64,000 bases of DNA from CAVVST01 sp963750995. GTDB lineage: Bacteria; Acidobacteriota; Vicinamibacteria; Vicinamibacterales; UBA2999. A model generated the notes under the pieces. The model made no database searches. It saw only the letters and a program-made list of their open reading frames with translations, and had not been told where the DNA came from. Shown here piece after piece: positions 16,353 through 26,173 of this stretch. Location: NCBI GenBank assembly GCA_963750995.1, contig CAVVST010000002.1, positions 744,001 to 808,000 of the forward strand. The letters run 5' to 3'. Both the position numbers and the translations under genes were made by a program. The number at the start of each line of letters is the position of its first letter. Position 1 is the stretch's first letter.

Positions 16353-17531
16353 TTACTTCGCTCTCGGATCCCTCGGATCGAGGAGGCCATCCGTCGCCCT
16401 GATCTGGGCGCCCATCACGAGATTGATCAGCCCGTAGTTCTGTTCGTGACAGGCGAACTCGTACAGTGGGGGAGGGATCCTCGGCAGCGGCGCCTCGCCC
16501 GACCACGGAGCTGTCCAGGTGTTCGGATCGGTAATGGTGTACTCGTAGCGAAGGGTATTCGCGTCGACCACGCTGATGCGTTCGACGACCCGCGCCGCTA
16601 CAGTGGCGCCCTGGAAGCTCGCTGCGCCCCGTTGATTCAGATTGGTGGTCTCGACCACCAGCGTATTGCCTTCCCATCGAGCGCGAGAGTCGCCGTCGTA
16701 CTGCCTGACTGAGCCCGGGAGGCGCGGCCGCCCGTTCAGCGGGATGATGCGGACGTCGGAATTGGACTGATGCACGATGACGACGTGGTCAGGCGTCTGG
16801 AAGATCTGAATCTCGGTGCTCACGCCCGCTGACGTCGCTTCCGTGGAGCCTGGCTGGCCGCCGCGCACGAGCGGCAGCGCGCCGAGTCCAAGAATGCACC
16901 GGGTGTACATGTTCTGGAAGATCTCGACGCCGGTCTGATGGTCTCGTTTCCGCGCCAGCGCAGCGGCATCGGCGCGGCGCTGCTGCGCCTCCGGCGTCAG
17001 CGCTGGAAGCCGTCCGTTCTGCGGGTCCGTAATCAGGGCCGAGCGCATGTTCGGTCGCACCGGGCTCTGCCACGCCTCCATCCCGAACTCTTTCCAGTCG
17101 TAATGCACGACGGCGGGATCCGCGCTGGCGTCAGTGTCCACCTGCTTCTGGAACGCGGCGATCGCCTCGTCCGCCGTGTACAACGGCTTCTCGATGCCCT
17201 GTGGACGCTGCAGCGGCGTGTAGGTGGCGGTGACGTAATACCCCCGCAGGTCCGGATGCCCCCAGGGTGTCTTGGGCGGGCTGGCCAGCGCCGGGGTCGT
17301 GGGGTTGTACACCTTGGCCCGTGCCTCCGCCTTCTTCCGCTCGATTTCAGCTTCCCACGCCTTCCCTGCTTCCTCTTCCGTGCGGAATGACGCCTTGCGG
17401 GCTGCCTCTTCGATCTCGGTGCGGGACGGCTGGGCGGGCGCCTGGCCGCCCGCGGCCTGGGCGGGAGCCGACAACGTAACCGCCATCACGAACCCCGTAA
17501 TACCCGACGCGACGACAACGCGCTTATGCAT
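16353..17531 (-). CDS. Secreted protein of unknown function, paralogue 1 of 3
   Basis: 392 residues with a signal peptide (HKRVVVASGITGFVMAVTLSAPAQA). A charged helical segment follows (EEAARKASFRTEEEAGKAWEAEIERKKAEARAK), then a beta-rich domain containing NMYTRCILGLGALP, IFQTPDHVVIVHQSNSDVR, ARWEGNTLVVETTNLNQRG and ANTLRYEYTITDPNTWTAPW. It is a close paralogue of the next gene upstream and shares core motifs with the third. The family is frequent in Acidobacteriota genomes but has no assigned function that I know of. ATG 17531 has AGGAG 8 bases upstream. It is the last of three same-strand genes, 44 bases after the middle one. Confidence 0.75.
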   Translation of the reverse strand: MHKRVVVASGITGFVMAVTLSAPAQAAGGQAPAQPSRTEIEEAARKASFRTEEEAGKAWEAEIERKKAEARAKVYNPTTPALASPPKTPWGHPDLRGYYVTATYTPLQRPQGIEKPLYTADEAIAAFQKQVDTDASADPAVVHYDWKEFGMEAWQSPVRPNMRSALITDPQNGRLPALTPEAQQRRADAAALARKRDHQTGVEIFQNMYTRCILGLGALPLVRGGQPGSTEATSAGVSTEIQIFQTPDHVVIVHQSNSDVRIIPLNGRPRLPGSVRQYDGDSRARWEGNTLVVETTNLNQRGAASFQGATVAARVVERISVVDANTLRYEYTITDPNTWTAPWSGEAPLPRIPPPLYEFACHEQNYGLINLVMGAQIRATDGLLDPRDPRAK

Positions 17532-17575
17532 GTGTGAAATCTCCTGATTTCCCAGGTTCATTAGCTTACCAGAGC

Positions 17576-18773
17576 TTATCTGGGGGCGGTCTGGCTCGCC
17601 GCCCTGGGATCTCTGGGGTCGAGGATACCCTCGGTGGCTCTGATCTGCGCGCCCATCACCAGGTTGATCAGGCCGTAATTCTGCTCGTGACACGCGAACT
17701 CATAGAGCGGGGGATCGATTCTCGGCAGAGGAGCCTCCACCGACCACGGCCGCGTCCATGTTTTTGGGTCGGTAACCGTGTACTCGTAGCGCAAGGTGTT
17801 CGCGTCAACGACGGTGAAGCGCTCCACCAGCTTCAGGGCGTCAGTGGATCCCAGGAAGTTCGTGGCGGGGGCCGGGTCCCTGAAGTTGGTAGTCTCGACG
17901 ACCAGGGTGTTGCCTTCCCAGCGGCCACGCGCGTCGCCATACCACTGACGCACACTCTGGGGCAGATGCGGACGCCCGTCCAGCGGGATGATTCGAACGT
18001 CGGTATTCCGCTGCTGAACGATGACCACGTAGTCCGGAGTCTGAAAGATCTGAGCCTCCGTAGTCACCCCACCAGCACCCGCTGCCGAATCGGAACCCGG
18101 GGCACCGCCGTCGATCAGCGGCGCAGCGCCTCCGCCCAGGACGCAGCGCGTGTACAGGTTGCCAAAGATCTGCACGCCGGTCTGCGGGTCCCGCTGACGC
18201 CGCTGGGCGGCGGCCTCGGCTCGCCGTTTCTGAGCCTCGGGCGTCAGGGCGGGAATCTTCCCATCCGGGTCCGTAACCAGTCCGGTGCGGAGGTTGGGCC
18301 GAACCGGACTCTGCCACGCGTCCATGCCGAATTCTTTCCAGTCGTAATGCACCGTGGCCGGATCCACGCCCGCATCAGACGTGGTCGCGAACCTGAACGC
18401 GTTGACCGCCTCCTCTGGCGTATACAGCGCCTTGGCGACTTTCTCGGGCCGCTCCAGGGGCGTGTACATCGCCGTCAGATAGTAGCCTCGTACGTCGGGT
18501 GCGCCCCACGGAGTCTTGGGCGGATTCGACATCGCCGGCCTGGCCGGGTCATAGACCCTCTTGATCGCTTCCGCCAGTTTCTTGGCGATCTCGGCTTCCC
18601 AGTACGCCATCGCGGCGTCCGCCGAGTGCGGGGACGCCTTGCGGGCAGCCTCCTCGAGCGGCCTCGCGCGAGGGAGCCTGGCCCTGGCCCTGGAGAGCAG
18701 CCGGTGCCCCCATCAACATCAGCATCGTTACGAGAGTCAGAGCACCCGACGGCACGAACACTTGCTTGCGCAT
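17576..18773 (-). CDS. Secreted protein of unknown function, paralogue 2 of 3, frameshifted near the N-terminus
   Basis: The main frame runs from about 18658 to 17576. The signal peptide (RKQVFVPSGALTLVTMLMLMGAPA) is encoded in another frame from ATG 18773, which has GGGAGGT 6 bases upstream. Dropping one base at about 18659 joins them as QAPSREALEEAARKAS, which lines up with QPSRTEIEEAARKAS of the downstream paralogue. The rest matches that paralogue almost throughout: TPWGAPDVRGYYLTAMYTPL, NLYTRCVLGGGAAPL, IFQTPDYVVIVQQRNTDVR, ARGRWEGNTLVVETTNF. The restored length is about 398 residues. The break is probably a sequence error, because the coding sequence is otherwise intact. Confidence 0.75.
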
Positions 18774-18797
18774 CTGGCTACCTCCCGAATCGAACGT

Positions 18798-19691
18798 TTA
18801 CTTGGCCTTTCTGGGTCCCGGCCGATAGAGTCCAAGCGGGTCGTACATCATCTCTTCTACGAATGGTACACAGTTGAATTCGATGAGCTGCAGATTGGGC
18901 TCCAGGCGGCGGTAGATCGGGAAGCTCATTTTCCAGGGCCGCGTGAACACCTTCGGGTCCTCGATGGTGGCCTCATACAGGAGATGGTTCGGGCCGCTGG
19001 GCGTCCAGCGCTCGATCACATGCAGCGCATCGCTATGAAAGTTTGCGGCCCGGTCGAACCAGGTGTATTCGTTGAACCCCTTGACGTCGACGACGAGGGT
19101 ATCGCCATCCCACTTGCCGTTCGACCAGCCCATCCAGGAGTCGACCGGCGCCTCCGAATTCGCGTCCATGTAAATCCAGCGCACCGACCACTTGTACTCG
19201 TAGACGATCATGATCTGTTCGCGATTCTGGAAAATCTGAAACGGAAACGGCATGTAGTTCGCGCGCGGCACGCCCGGCCGGTAGCACTGGAGCTCGGGGT
19301 CGCCGGAGTCGTACCGGCTCGGATCGTTGGCGACTTTAACGACCATCCGGTTCGCGAACTTCTGTTCCTTGATCTTCAGCGCCTCCGGCCGATAAGGCAG
19401 CTCGTTGCCCTCGACGATGCCCATGCCCCCGGGCTGCGCCCCCCACGCCCCCATGACGTTCGCCTTGGGTCCCGCTTGTGCTTCGTGCGCCAGGATGTCC
19501 CAGTTCGCGGTATTGAAGGATTGCCAGATCCCGTTCAAATTCGGTTTGCCGTCCTCGGTGCGAGCGACGCCCGCGGAGGAAGGTTTCAACCCGGCCTGAG
19601 TCGGAGCTTGCCCCGCGATCGGCATAACCGCAAGCGAGAGCACTCCCGCGGTCACTGCTGCAATCGCCACGCTTTTCAACGGAATCTGCAT
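18798..19691 (-). CDS. Secreted protein of unknown function, paralogue 3 of 3
   Basis: 297 residues with a signal peptide (KSVAIAAVTAGVLSLAVMPIAGQ). It has the same family core as the two downstream genes but a shorter, different N-terminal half: KPNLNGIWQSFN, CYRPGVPRANYMPFPFQIFQ, MIVYEYKWSVRWIYMD, KWDGDTLVVDVKGFNEYTWFD and HLLYEATIEDPKVFTRPW. First gene of a three-gene same-strand cluster (gap 24 bases to the next). GAGGTAGCCA precedes ATG 19691, nearly the same leader as that of the middle paralogue. Function unknown. Confidence 0.75.
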   Translation of the reverse strand: MQIPLKSVAIAAVTAGVLSLAVMPIAGQAPTQAGLKPSSAGVARTEDGKPNLNGIWQSFNTANWDILAHEAQAGPKANVMGAWGAQPGGMGIVEGNELPYRPEALKIKEQKFANRMVVKVANDPSRYDSGDPELQCYRPGVPRANYMPFPFQIFQNREQIMIVYEYKWSVRWIYMDANSEAPVDSWMGWSNGKWDGDTLVVDVKGFNEYTWFDRAANFHSDALHVIERWTPSGPNHLLYEATIEDPKVFTRPWKMSFPIYRRLEPNLQLIEFNCVPFVEEMMYDPLGLYRPGPRKAK

Positions 19692-19829
19692 TGGCTACCT
19701 CTGCCCTCCTCAGCACATACCCGAGGATCGACGGCTCATTTAAGGAAACTCCATTAACCCGGCACCGAGAATTCCGTCATGCAGTAGCATATGACGTCAC
19801 GAGACGTCAACGGATCGCTACATTCCGGC

Positions 19830-21438
19830 CTAATACCCGACGGCGAGCCCGTCCTTGCGCGGGTCCGACCCTCCCATCAGACACACCTGTGACCGGATCG
19901 ATTCGCACCGCCTGGTAGCCTCCTACCGCACCGCGTCCGTCCAGCAGCACGTGACCGCGCGCCTGGAGGGACTTCAGCACGGCGGGGGCGATGCCGCTCT
20001 CCACCGCCAGCCCTTCTTCTAGGTGGCGCACGCGCGGCGCGTCGCCGGCCTCCTGCACGTCCATGCCGAAGTCGACGACGTTGACGACGATCTGGACGTG
20101 GGCTTGCGCCTGATTGTCGCCGCCCATCACGCCGAACGCCATCAACGGCTTGCCGTCCTGCATCAGGAACGCGGGCACGAGCGTGTGCAGCGGCCGCTTA
20201 CCGGGAGCCAGACGATTCGGATGGCTCTTTTCCAGCGTGAAGCCAAGACCACGGTTGTGCAGCATCACGCCCGTTCCCGGCGTCAGGATGCCGGAACCGA
20301 AATCCGAGAACAGCGAGTTGATGAACGAGATGACGTTGCCTCGGCCGTCGGCGGCGGCAAGGTAGACGGTGTCGCCGCGGTCGCGGCCATCGAACAGCGT
20401 CCCCGGCAGATACCCCGCTGAGGCGCGGGCGTCGTCGATGTTCCGGCGCCGCGTCGCCGCATAGTCCTTGGAGATGAGGCCCGCGAGCGTAGACGAGGGG
20501 ACGAGCGCGGGATCGGCGAGGAAGGCGCCGCGATCGGCGAAGGCGATGCGCTTGGCCTCTGTCAGCCGGTGCAGGTAATCCGCACTGTTGTGGCCGAGCG
20601 ACGCGACGTCGTAGCCCTCGAGAATATTGAGCATCTCGAGGGCAACGAATCCCTGCGTGTTGGGCGGCAACTCGTACAACTCGTAGCCGCGATAGGTCGT
20701 GCTGATCGGATCGACCCAGTCGGCGCGGTGAGCGGCGAAGTCGCCGGCGGTCAGGAACCCGCCCCGCTCCTGGTTGTCGCGGGCGATCGCGTCGCCAATC
20801 GGGCCCTGGTACAGGGCGTTGCGGCCGTCGCGTGCGATCTGCTCCAGCGTCCGTGCGAGATCAGGGTTGCGGAACACCTCTCCCGGCCGGGGCGCCCGGC
20901 CACCCGGGAGAAAGACGGCAGCGGCGTCCCGATCGAGCCTCGGTGCGGCCGCGGCCCACTGGGCGGCAATGATCTCTGACACCGCGAAGCCGTCGCGCGC
21001 GTAGCCGATCGCCGGTTCGAGCGCGCGCGCGAGCGTGATGCTCCCGTGCTGCTCGAGGAGCTCGGCCCAGCCAGCGACCGCGCCCGGTACCGTAATCGGA
21101 TAGACGCCGTCCGCGGGCATCGCCGCGATGCCCTTCGCGATCAGCGCGTCGGCATCCGCGCGCGACCCGGCGCGCCCGCTCGAGTTGAGGCCGTGTAGCC
21201 GCCTGGTCCGCGCGTCGTAGACGATCGCGAACACGTCGCCGCCGACGCCGGTCATCGTCGGTTCGACAACCGCCAGGACGGCCGCCGCCGTGATCGCGGC
21301 GTCCACGGCGTTCCCGCCGGACTGGAGCACCCGCAGGCCCGCCGCCGAGGCGAGCGGCTGGCTCGTCGCGATGACGCCGTTGCGGGCGAGCACCGGCGAG
21401 CGCGTGCCGCGCAAATTACCTGTGGGACGATCGCTCAT
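19830..21438 (-). CDS. Gamma-glutamyltransferase family protein, frameshifted close to the C-terminus
   Basis: Ntn-hydrolase of the gamma-glutamyltransferase family (YwrD/CapD-like). Conserved blocks: VIATSQPLASAAGLRVLQSGGNAVDAA, TMTGVGGDVFAIVYD, a D-G-V-Y-P-ITVPGAVAGW segment, the self-cleavage site at GDTVYLAAADG (catalytic Thr about residue 357) and MGGDNQAQAHVQIV. No signal peptide is visible, so it may be cytoplasmic. Substrates would be glutathione or gamma-glutamyl peptides. Near the end, an extra base at about 19881 shifts the frame. Removing it restores LMGGSDPRKDGLAVGY and a TAG stop at 19830, the usual family ending. As sequenced, the frame runs on to 19807. ATG 21438 is chosen by family length. 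Confidence 0.85.
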
Positions 21439-21448
21439 ACCGAAAGTA

Positions 21449-21542
21449 GGCACAAAGCACAAAGCACAAGGCCCAAGCCACAACGACGTGTGACTTGGGC
21501 CTTTGGTGACGTGAGCGTTGTGCCTTGTGACTTGTGCCTTGT
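21449..21542. repeat. Word-built hairpin (CACAAGGC words)
   Basis: The left arm repeats CACAAAGC, CACAAAGC, CACAAGGC, CCAAGCCAC. The right arm is its approximate reverse complement (TGACTTGGGCC, TTGTGCCTTGTGAC, TTGTGCCTTG). It fills the gap between the amidohydrolase stop (21546) and the start of the gamma-glutamyltransferase gene. Copies built from the same word are at 29107 and 35398. Confidence 0.8.
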
Positions 21543-21545
21543 TCG

Positions 21546-23216
21546 TTACCGCGTGGCCGTCTCAGCTGCGGCGTCGTAGATCACGCGGCCGCCGACGATC
21601 GTCAGCACCGACTTGATGGTGCGGATCTCTTCGGGCGGCACCGTCAGGTAGTCCTTGTCAGTGATGAACATGTCCGCGAGCTTGCCGGGCGCGATTGATC
21701 CCAGGTCGTTCTCACGGAAGACGAAGTACGCGTTGTTCCGCGTGTGGGCGATGAGCGCATCTTCCCGGCTGATCGGATATTTCATGATGACCGGGCCGAC
21801 GCCGCCGATGACCTTGCCGGTCACGGCCCAGCCGAGCGTGGTGAACGGTCGGAACTGATTCACCTCGAATGCGTCGGTGCCGAAGCCCCAGTGGATGCCG
21901 CTGTCCTGGACGGACTTCAGGTTGGGCATGGCGTAGCCCTTTTCACCATGGCGGCGCACGAACGCTGCGCCCGAGATCACGCCGCGGGGATGGATGGCGA
22001 CATACATCCCGAGCTTCTTCATCCGTTCGAGCTGGTTGGGCGTCACCTGCTCCATGTGCATGAAAGCCCAGCGCAGGTTCTTGACCGGCACTTCCTTGGC
22101 GAACGCTTCGACCTGCTTGAGCTGCTCCTCGATCGTCCACTCCATCGTAGTGTGAATGATCGCGGTGATGTTGTTCTGGGCGGCCGCCTTCGCCATGCGG
22201 CCCCACTCGGTCCAGGTTTCGGCGGGCATGGTGGGCTTGGTGTCGTAGACGTTGTCGGTGGCGTTGACGAACCGTTCGCCCCAGTTGACCTTGTCCAGCC
22301 AGGCGTCGCCCTGGAAGTAGCGCAGCTTCGGCATCTCGGCGATCGCCTGATCGACGGTGCGGCCGCCGCCGGTGGACGTGAGGAAGCAGAAGAACCGCAT
22401 CATCCCCTTGCCCGAATCGGCCCACTGGCGGTATTCCTTCTCGTAGTCGCAGCTGCCGGCCGACGAGGTGAGGCCGGCCATCGCAAAGTCCTTCAGCATC
22501 TGCGTGCTGCTCGACTCGAAGATGTTGGTCGGCAGGTTCTTGAGGAACCCGGCAGCGTTCCGGAGGCGCCCGCCGACGGCATCGCTGTCGACGATCCCGG
22601 TGGCGCGTCCGCTCGCGTCCCGTTTGATGGCGGCATCGGTCATCTTCTCCATGCCGGTCATCTCGATCGCCTTGCTATTCAGGTAATACGCCTCGCGCGT
22701 GAACTGCAGGAAGACCGGGTTGTTCGGGGCAACCTTGTCGAGCTCGTCGCGCGTGGGCGCGCTCGAATCGTCGCGGAACTGGTCAGGCGCCCAGCCGCCC
22801 AGCGTATAAATCCAGACGTTCGGCCCGCGCTGCTTGGCGCGCGCCTGGATCATCGCCCACGCCTGCTTGCGGGTGTCCACGCCGTCCAGCCGAAGCTCCT
22901 CGGTCCAGTAGGCGCCCTCCTCCTGGAAGTGCGCGTGGTTGTCGATGAAGCCCGGCATCAGTGAGCGCCCGCGCAGGTCGATGCGGCGGGTATTTGGCCC
23001 GGCGAGCGCATTGATCTGCTGGTTCGTCCCGACCGCCACAATGCGGTCGCCCCGGATCGCCACCGCCTGCGCGATCGAAAACCTGTTGTCGACGGTGATG
23101 ACCTTGCCGTTCGTCAGCACCATGTCGGCACCGGGCTGCTGGGCCTTCACCAGCATCGACGGGCCAGCGATCGCCAGCACCACGGCGAAGCCCAACGGTT
23201 TCCATGTACGTCTCAT
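21546..23216 (-). CDS. Exported amidohydrolase (YtcJ-like)
   Basis: 556 residues of the amidohydrolase superfamily, YtcJ/AepA-like branch. It has a signal peptide (KPLGFAVVLAIAGPSMLVKAQ), then the beta-sandwich start ADMVLTNGKVITVD, the metal-binding GFIDNHAHFQEEG (HxH about residue 93), later IHTTMEWTIEEQ and AFMHMEQ histidines, and HWGFGTDAFEVNQFRPF with the catalytic Asp. It ends with LGSIAPGKLADMFITDKDYL, typical of the family. It probably hydrolyses an amide or cyclic imide in the periplasm; the substrate is not known. GGGAGGA is 6 bases before ATG 23216. A 20-base palindrome (23230-23249) sits directly upstream. Confidence 0.88.
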   Translation of the reverse strand: MRRTWKPLGFAVVLAIAGPSMLVKAQQPGADMVLTNGKVITVDNRFSIAQAVAIRGDRIVAVGTNQQINALAGPNTRRIDLRGRSLMPGFIDNHAHFQEEGAYWTEELRLDGVDTRKQAWAMIQARAKQRGPNVWIYTLGGWAPDQFRDDSSAPTRDELDKVAPNNPVFLQFTREAYYLNSKAIEMTGMEKMTDAAIKRDASGRATGIVDSDAVGGRLRNAAGFLKNLPTNIFESSSTQMLKDFAMAGLTSSAGSCDYEKEYRQWADSGKGMMRFFCFLTSTGGGRTVDQAIAEMPKLRYFQGDAWLDKVNWGERFVNATDNVYDTKPTMPAETWTEWGRMAKAAAQNNITAIIHTTMEWTIEEQLKQVEAFAKEVPVKNLRWAFMHMEQVTPNQLERMKKLGMYVAIHPRGVISGAAFVRRHGEKGYAMPNLKSVQDSGIHWGFGTDAFEVNQFRPFTTLGWAVTGKVIGGVGPVIMKYPISREDALIAHTRNNAYFVFRENDLGSIAPGKLADMFITDKDYLTVPPEEIRTIKSVLTIVGGRVIYDAAAETATR

Positions 23217-23229
23217 TGCAGTCCTCCCA

Positions 23230-23249
23230 GGCGGACCTCAAGGTCCGCC
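23230..23249. repeat. Palindrome GGCGGACCT-CA-AGGTCCGCC
   Basis: A 9-base-pair perfect stem with a 2-base centre, between the LVIVD gene stop and the amidohydrolase leader. It belongs to the GC-rich REP-like set seen elsewhere in the window. Confidence 0.7.
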
Positions 23250-23266
23250 TATACGACACAAAGGTT

Positions 23267-24761
23267 CTACCGCTGGGCCGTGCTCCGGCCCGGGAAATTT
23301 GCCACATTCCGGGCCGCGCCTGTCAGCTCCAGGATGTGCATGCCGGTGTTCGCGCGATCGACGGCGTAGACGTAACCGCGGTCGTCGACCTCGACGTTGT
23401 TCGTCTGGATCGCGATCTTGCACCGCTCGGCCGCACCCTCGCCGACGCAACGCTTATCGGTGTTCGGCGTCGTCGCAGGAATGTAATAGCCGATTTCCTT
23501 GAGGTTGTACGGGTCGCGGATGTCGAGCACCCGGATGCCGGCGTTGAAGTAGGTCACGAACAGGACGCGCCCGTAGTAGATCGGCGTGTTGTTCTCCTGC
23601 GACGCATGGGCGCCGAAGCGGCCGCCGCGCTCGCAGAAGTTGCCGCTCGTCTCGGGCACCGTCCAGGTGGACGCGTTGACCGGCGTCTTCTCGAAGGTGA
23701 TGTCCATCATCCGGACGATCTGCCGCGGCTCGAGGCACTCCTCGTTGGTGGTCTCGCTGACAACCGCCAGGAAGTCGCGATGCGCCTGCGACGCCGGTAG
23801 CGGAATCCGGTCGCCGTGATCATGCGGATCCGGCCGGGGCGCGTTGGCCGGCGGCTTCTGCTTCGCGAATTCGGCGAGGCTCATGCCGAGCAGCGGCAGC
23901 GCGGTATGCGCACCGGCGTCGGGCGGCAGGTCGACCCGCGGAGATCTGTGGATACAGGAGGTTGGCTTCGGTCGGCTCCTTCGGCCCGTTCAGCAGCTTG
24001 TCGCGATCGACGATCTGAATGATGCCCGCGCGTCCGGTGCCGTGCGCGAAGTAGACGCGATTCGCCTTCGGACCGAGGGAGATCGGGCCGTGGAGTTCGG
24101 TCGGCACCGGACCGGTCGAGCCCGGCTGCTGTCCGACGATGCCGTAGTCGCGAATGAAGACCGGCGCGGCCGGGTTGCTCAAGTCGTAGATCTTGGTCAT
24201 CCGGCGCGTGCGCCAGGCAGGGTCGCCCGAGACGAGGTAGGCAATACCTGTGTCGCACTCCCACTCGTTCTTATGGGTGTTGCGCAGGCCGCTCACGATG
24301 GTCGTGATCTTGACCGGCTTCTCCGGGGTCGTGACGTCCCACATCTCGTGGCCGGAGTTGCCGTACGAGCGCAGCAGGTACACCTTGCTGCGATCCGCGC
24401 GTGGCAGGGTGCTGCCGTTGCAGACGCGGGTCATCTGCGCGCCGCCGCCTTCGCCCTCGCCCGCTTCGCCGGGAACATGCACCAGGTACCGCGGGCTCCG
24501 CGGATTGGTGACGTCGACGATCGACGTGCCGTTCGGCTCCACCTGCTTGGTCTGCGGATTCATCATCCGGCCGCCGTGGTGACCGATGTACGCGATGTAG
24601 CGGTCGCCGTGCTTGTGGATCGTCGGCTGGTATGCAGTACGTGCCTGCAGGTCGTTGTGGGACAGCAGCGCGACATCACGGGAATCCGACCCGTGCTGGG
24701 CGCCGATGCCGCTCCCCAGCGCGACGGCCAGGGCGGCAACGCCGAAATGCCAACGTGTCAT
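23267..24761 (-). pseudogene. LVIVD-repeat secreted protein, split by one frameshift
   Basis: One gene in two frames. The 5' part starts at ATG 24761 (GGGAG upstream) with a signal peptide (FGVAALAVALGSGIGAQ). It continues with beta-propeller-like LVIVD repeats (GTSIVDVTNPRSPRYLVHVPG, HEMWDVTTPEKPVKIT, TKIYDLSNPAAPVFIRDYGI). The 3' part, from about 23938 to 23267, continues as RVDLPPDAGAHTALPLLG and further repeats (GIRVLDIRDPYNLKEIGYYIP). Removing one base at about 23940 joins NLLYPQIS to RVDLPPDAG. The full length is about 498 residues. Such proteins are putative surface or periplasmic propellers of unknown function. Both halves are well preserved, so a sequence error is likely. Confidence 0.75.
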
Positions 24762-24924
24762 GTGACTTCTCCCTCATGAAATTGAATGCGTCAGACCCGT
24801 TGCACGCGAAAAAAAGCGATTGGGATGCGATGCGCTTATAGAGCAGAAATTCAAGCGTGTCAAATATATACAGGTTGCTGGCCGGTGGGTAGTGGTTAGC
24901 GGTTGGAGGTCGGATGGTGGCTGG

Positions 24925-26173
24925 TTAGCCGAACAGGATCCAGCATAGCCCGGCGCCGACCACGGCCATTGAGAGTCCCCACACCAGCAACCCGTTGAAC
25001 AGCGCGCGGGCGTCGCTGCCGGCGGGGGCACCGGCGAGGAACAGCGCCCCCACGGTCGAAAGCGATGAGAGGTCCACCAGGCTGGCGCCGATGTTCATCG
25101 ACCAGGCGATCGGCAGTGGTGGAAGGTTGCCGACGCGTTGCGCCAGGTCGGGGACCATCGGCAGGAATGCCGGCAGCACCACGCCCGACGTGCTGCTGTA
25201 GACCGACACCACGCCGGTGCCGAAGGCGACCACCGGGGCGATCGTCGCCGGCGTCGAGACGCGCGCCAGCCCGGTGGTGAAGAGATCCAGGCCGCCGGTT
25301 TCCTGTAGCATCGCGATGAGGACCGTGACTCCGGTCACCATCAGGATGACGGCCCACGGCATCGCGCGAATCGCCTTCGGCTCATCGACCGTTCGCAGCA
25401 GGGTCAGCGTCGCGGCGATGACGAGCGCCGCCAAGCCGACGTTCACGCCGAAACCCGCGACGGACACGATCAGCGCGACGATGCCGCCGACCGTTATCCA
25501 GTGGGCGCGCTCGAACGGTCCGGCATGCTCCGGGTCTTCAGCCTGGACCGTGCTGGAATCGCGCCGCAGCAGAAGCCGCCAGCCCCCCAGCACCAGGAAC
25601 CCGCCGACGCCGACGATCGTGTGCGCGAGCGCGTTGTACGCGTAGGTCTGCCACTCGACCCCGCCGAGGCCAATCCGCTCCATGACGCCGTGAGCGACGA
25701 TGCCGGTGGGCGCGAACGGCGAGAGGGTGCCGGCCAGCGCGCCGTTGCCCGCCATCACCGCCATTGGCAGCAGCGGAATGCCGGCGCGCATCGCCACCGC
25801 CATCGCCGGTCCCGCCAGCAGCGCACTGGCCGGCGTGCCGCCCGCGCCGATCGTCGCGATGCCGAGACCGAGCAGGAAGAACATCACCGGCAGCAGCACG
25901 GCCTGCCCCCGGCAGAGGCGCACGGCGCGCGCGGTCATGCGGCCCAGGGTGCCGTTCGTTTCCGCGATTGCGAAGAGGAGCGTCACGCCAACCAGAGTCA
26001 CCAGCAACTCGGTCGGGAAACCCCTCGAGCACCTGGTTCGGCGACATGCCGCCCAGGTAGACGCCGACGAGCAGCGCCATCGCCATCGACAGTACGCCGA
26101 CGTTCACGGTCGTCGTACAGCTGAGGGTGACGGCGATGACGAGCGCCGCCACCGAGATCCAGGCGAGGCTCAT
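24925..26173 (-). CDS. MatC-like dicarboxylate carrier, frameshifted after the first 50 residues
   Basis: Ion-transporter superfamily permease of the MatC/DASS kind, with about 11 membrane spans. The N-terminus (MSLAWISVAALVIAVTLSC, VGVYLGGMSPNQVLEGFP) starts at ATG 26173, which overlaps the MmgE stop (ATGA). An extra base in a run of four G (plus-strand C, 26021-26024) breaks the frame. Removing it gives EGFPTELLVTLVGVTLLFAIAETNGTL, the classical MatC N-terminal block. The remaining 360 residues, down to 24925, include GAGGTPASALLAGPAMAVAM and VYSSTSGVVLPAFLPMVPDL. The likely substrate is a di- or tricarboxylate linked to the MmgE/PrpD enzyme encoded just upstream. Confidence 0.8.

Noticed and set aside
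21449..21542. CRISPR array from repeated CACAAGGC words
   Set aside because: Units are 8 bases, irregular, without spacers, and are followed by their reverse complement. This is a hairpin, not an array. No CRISPR or Cas gene was seen anywhere.
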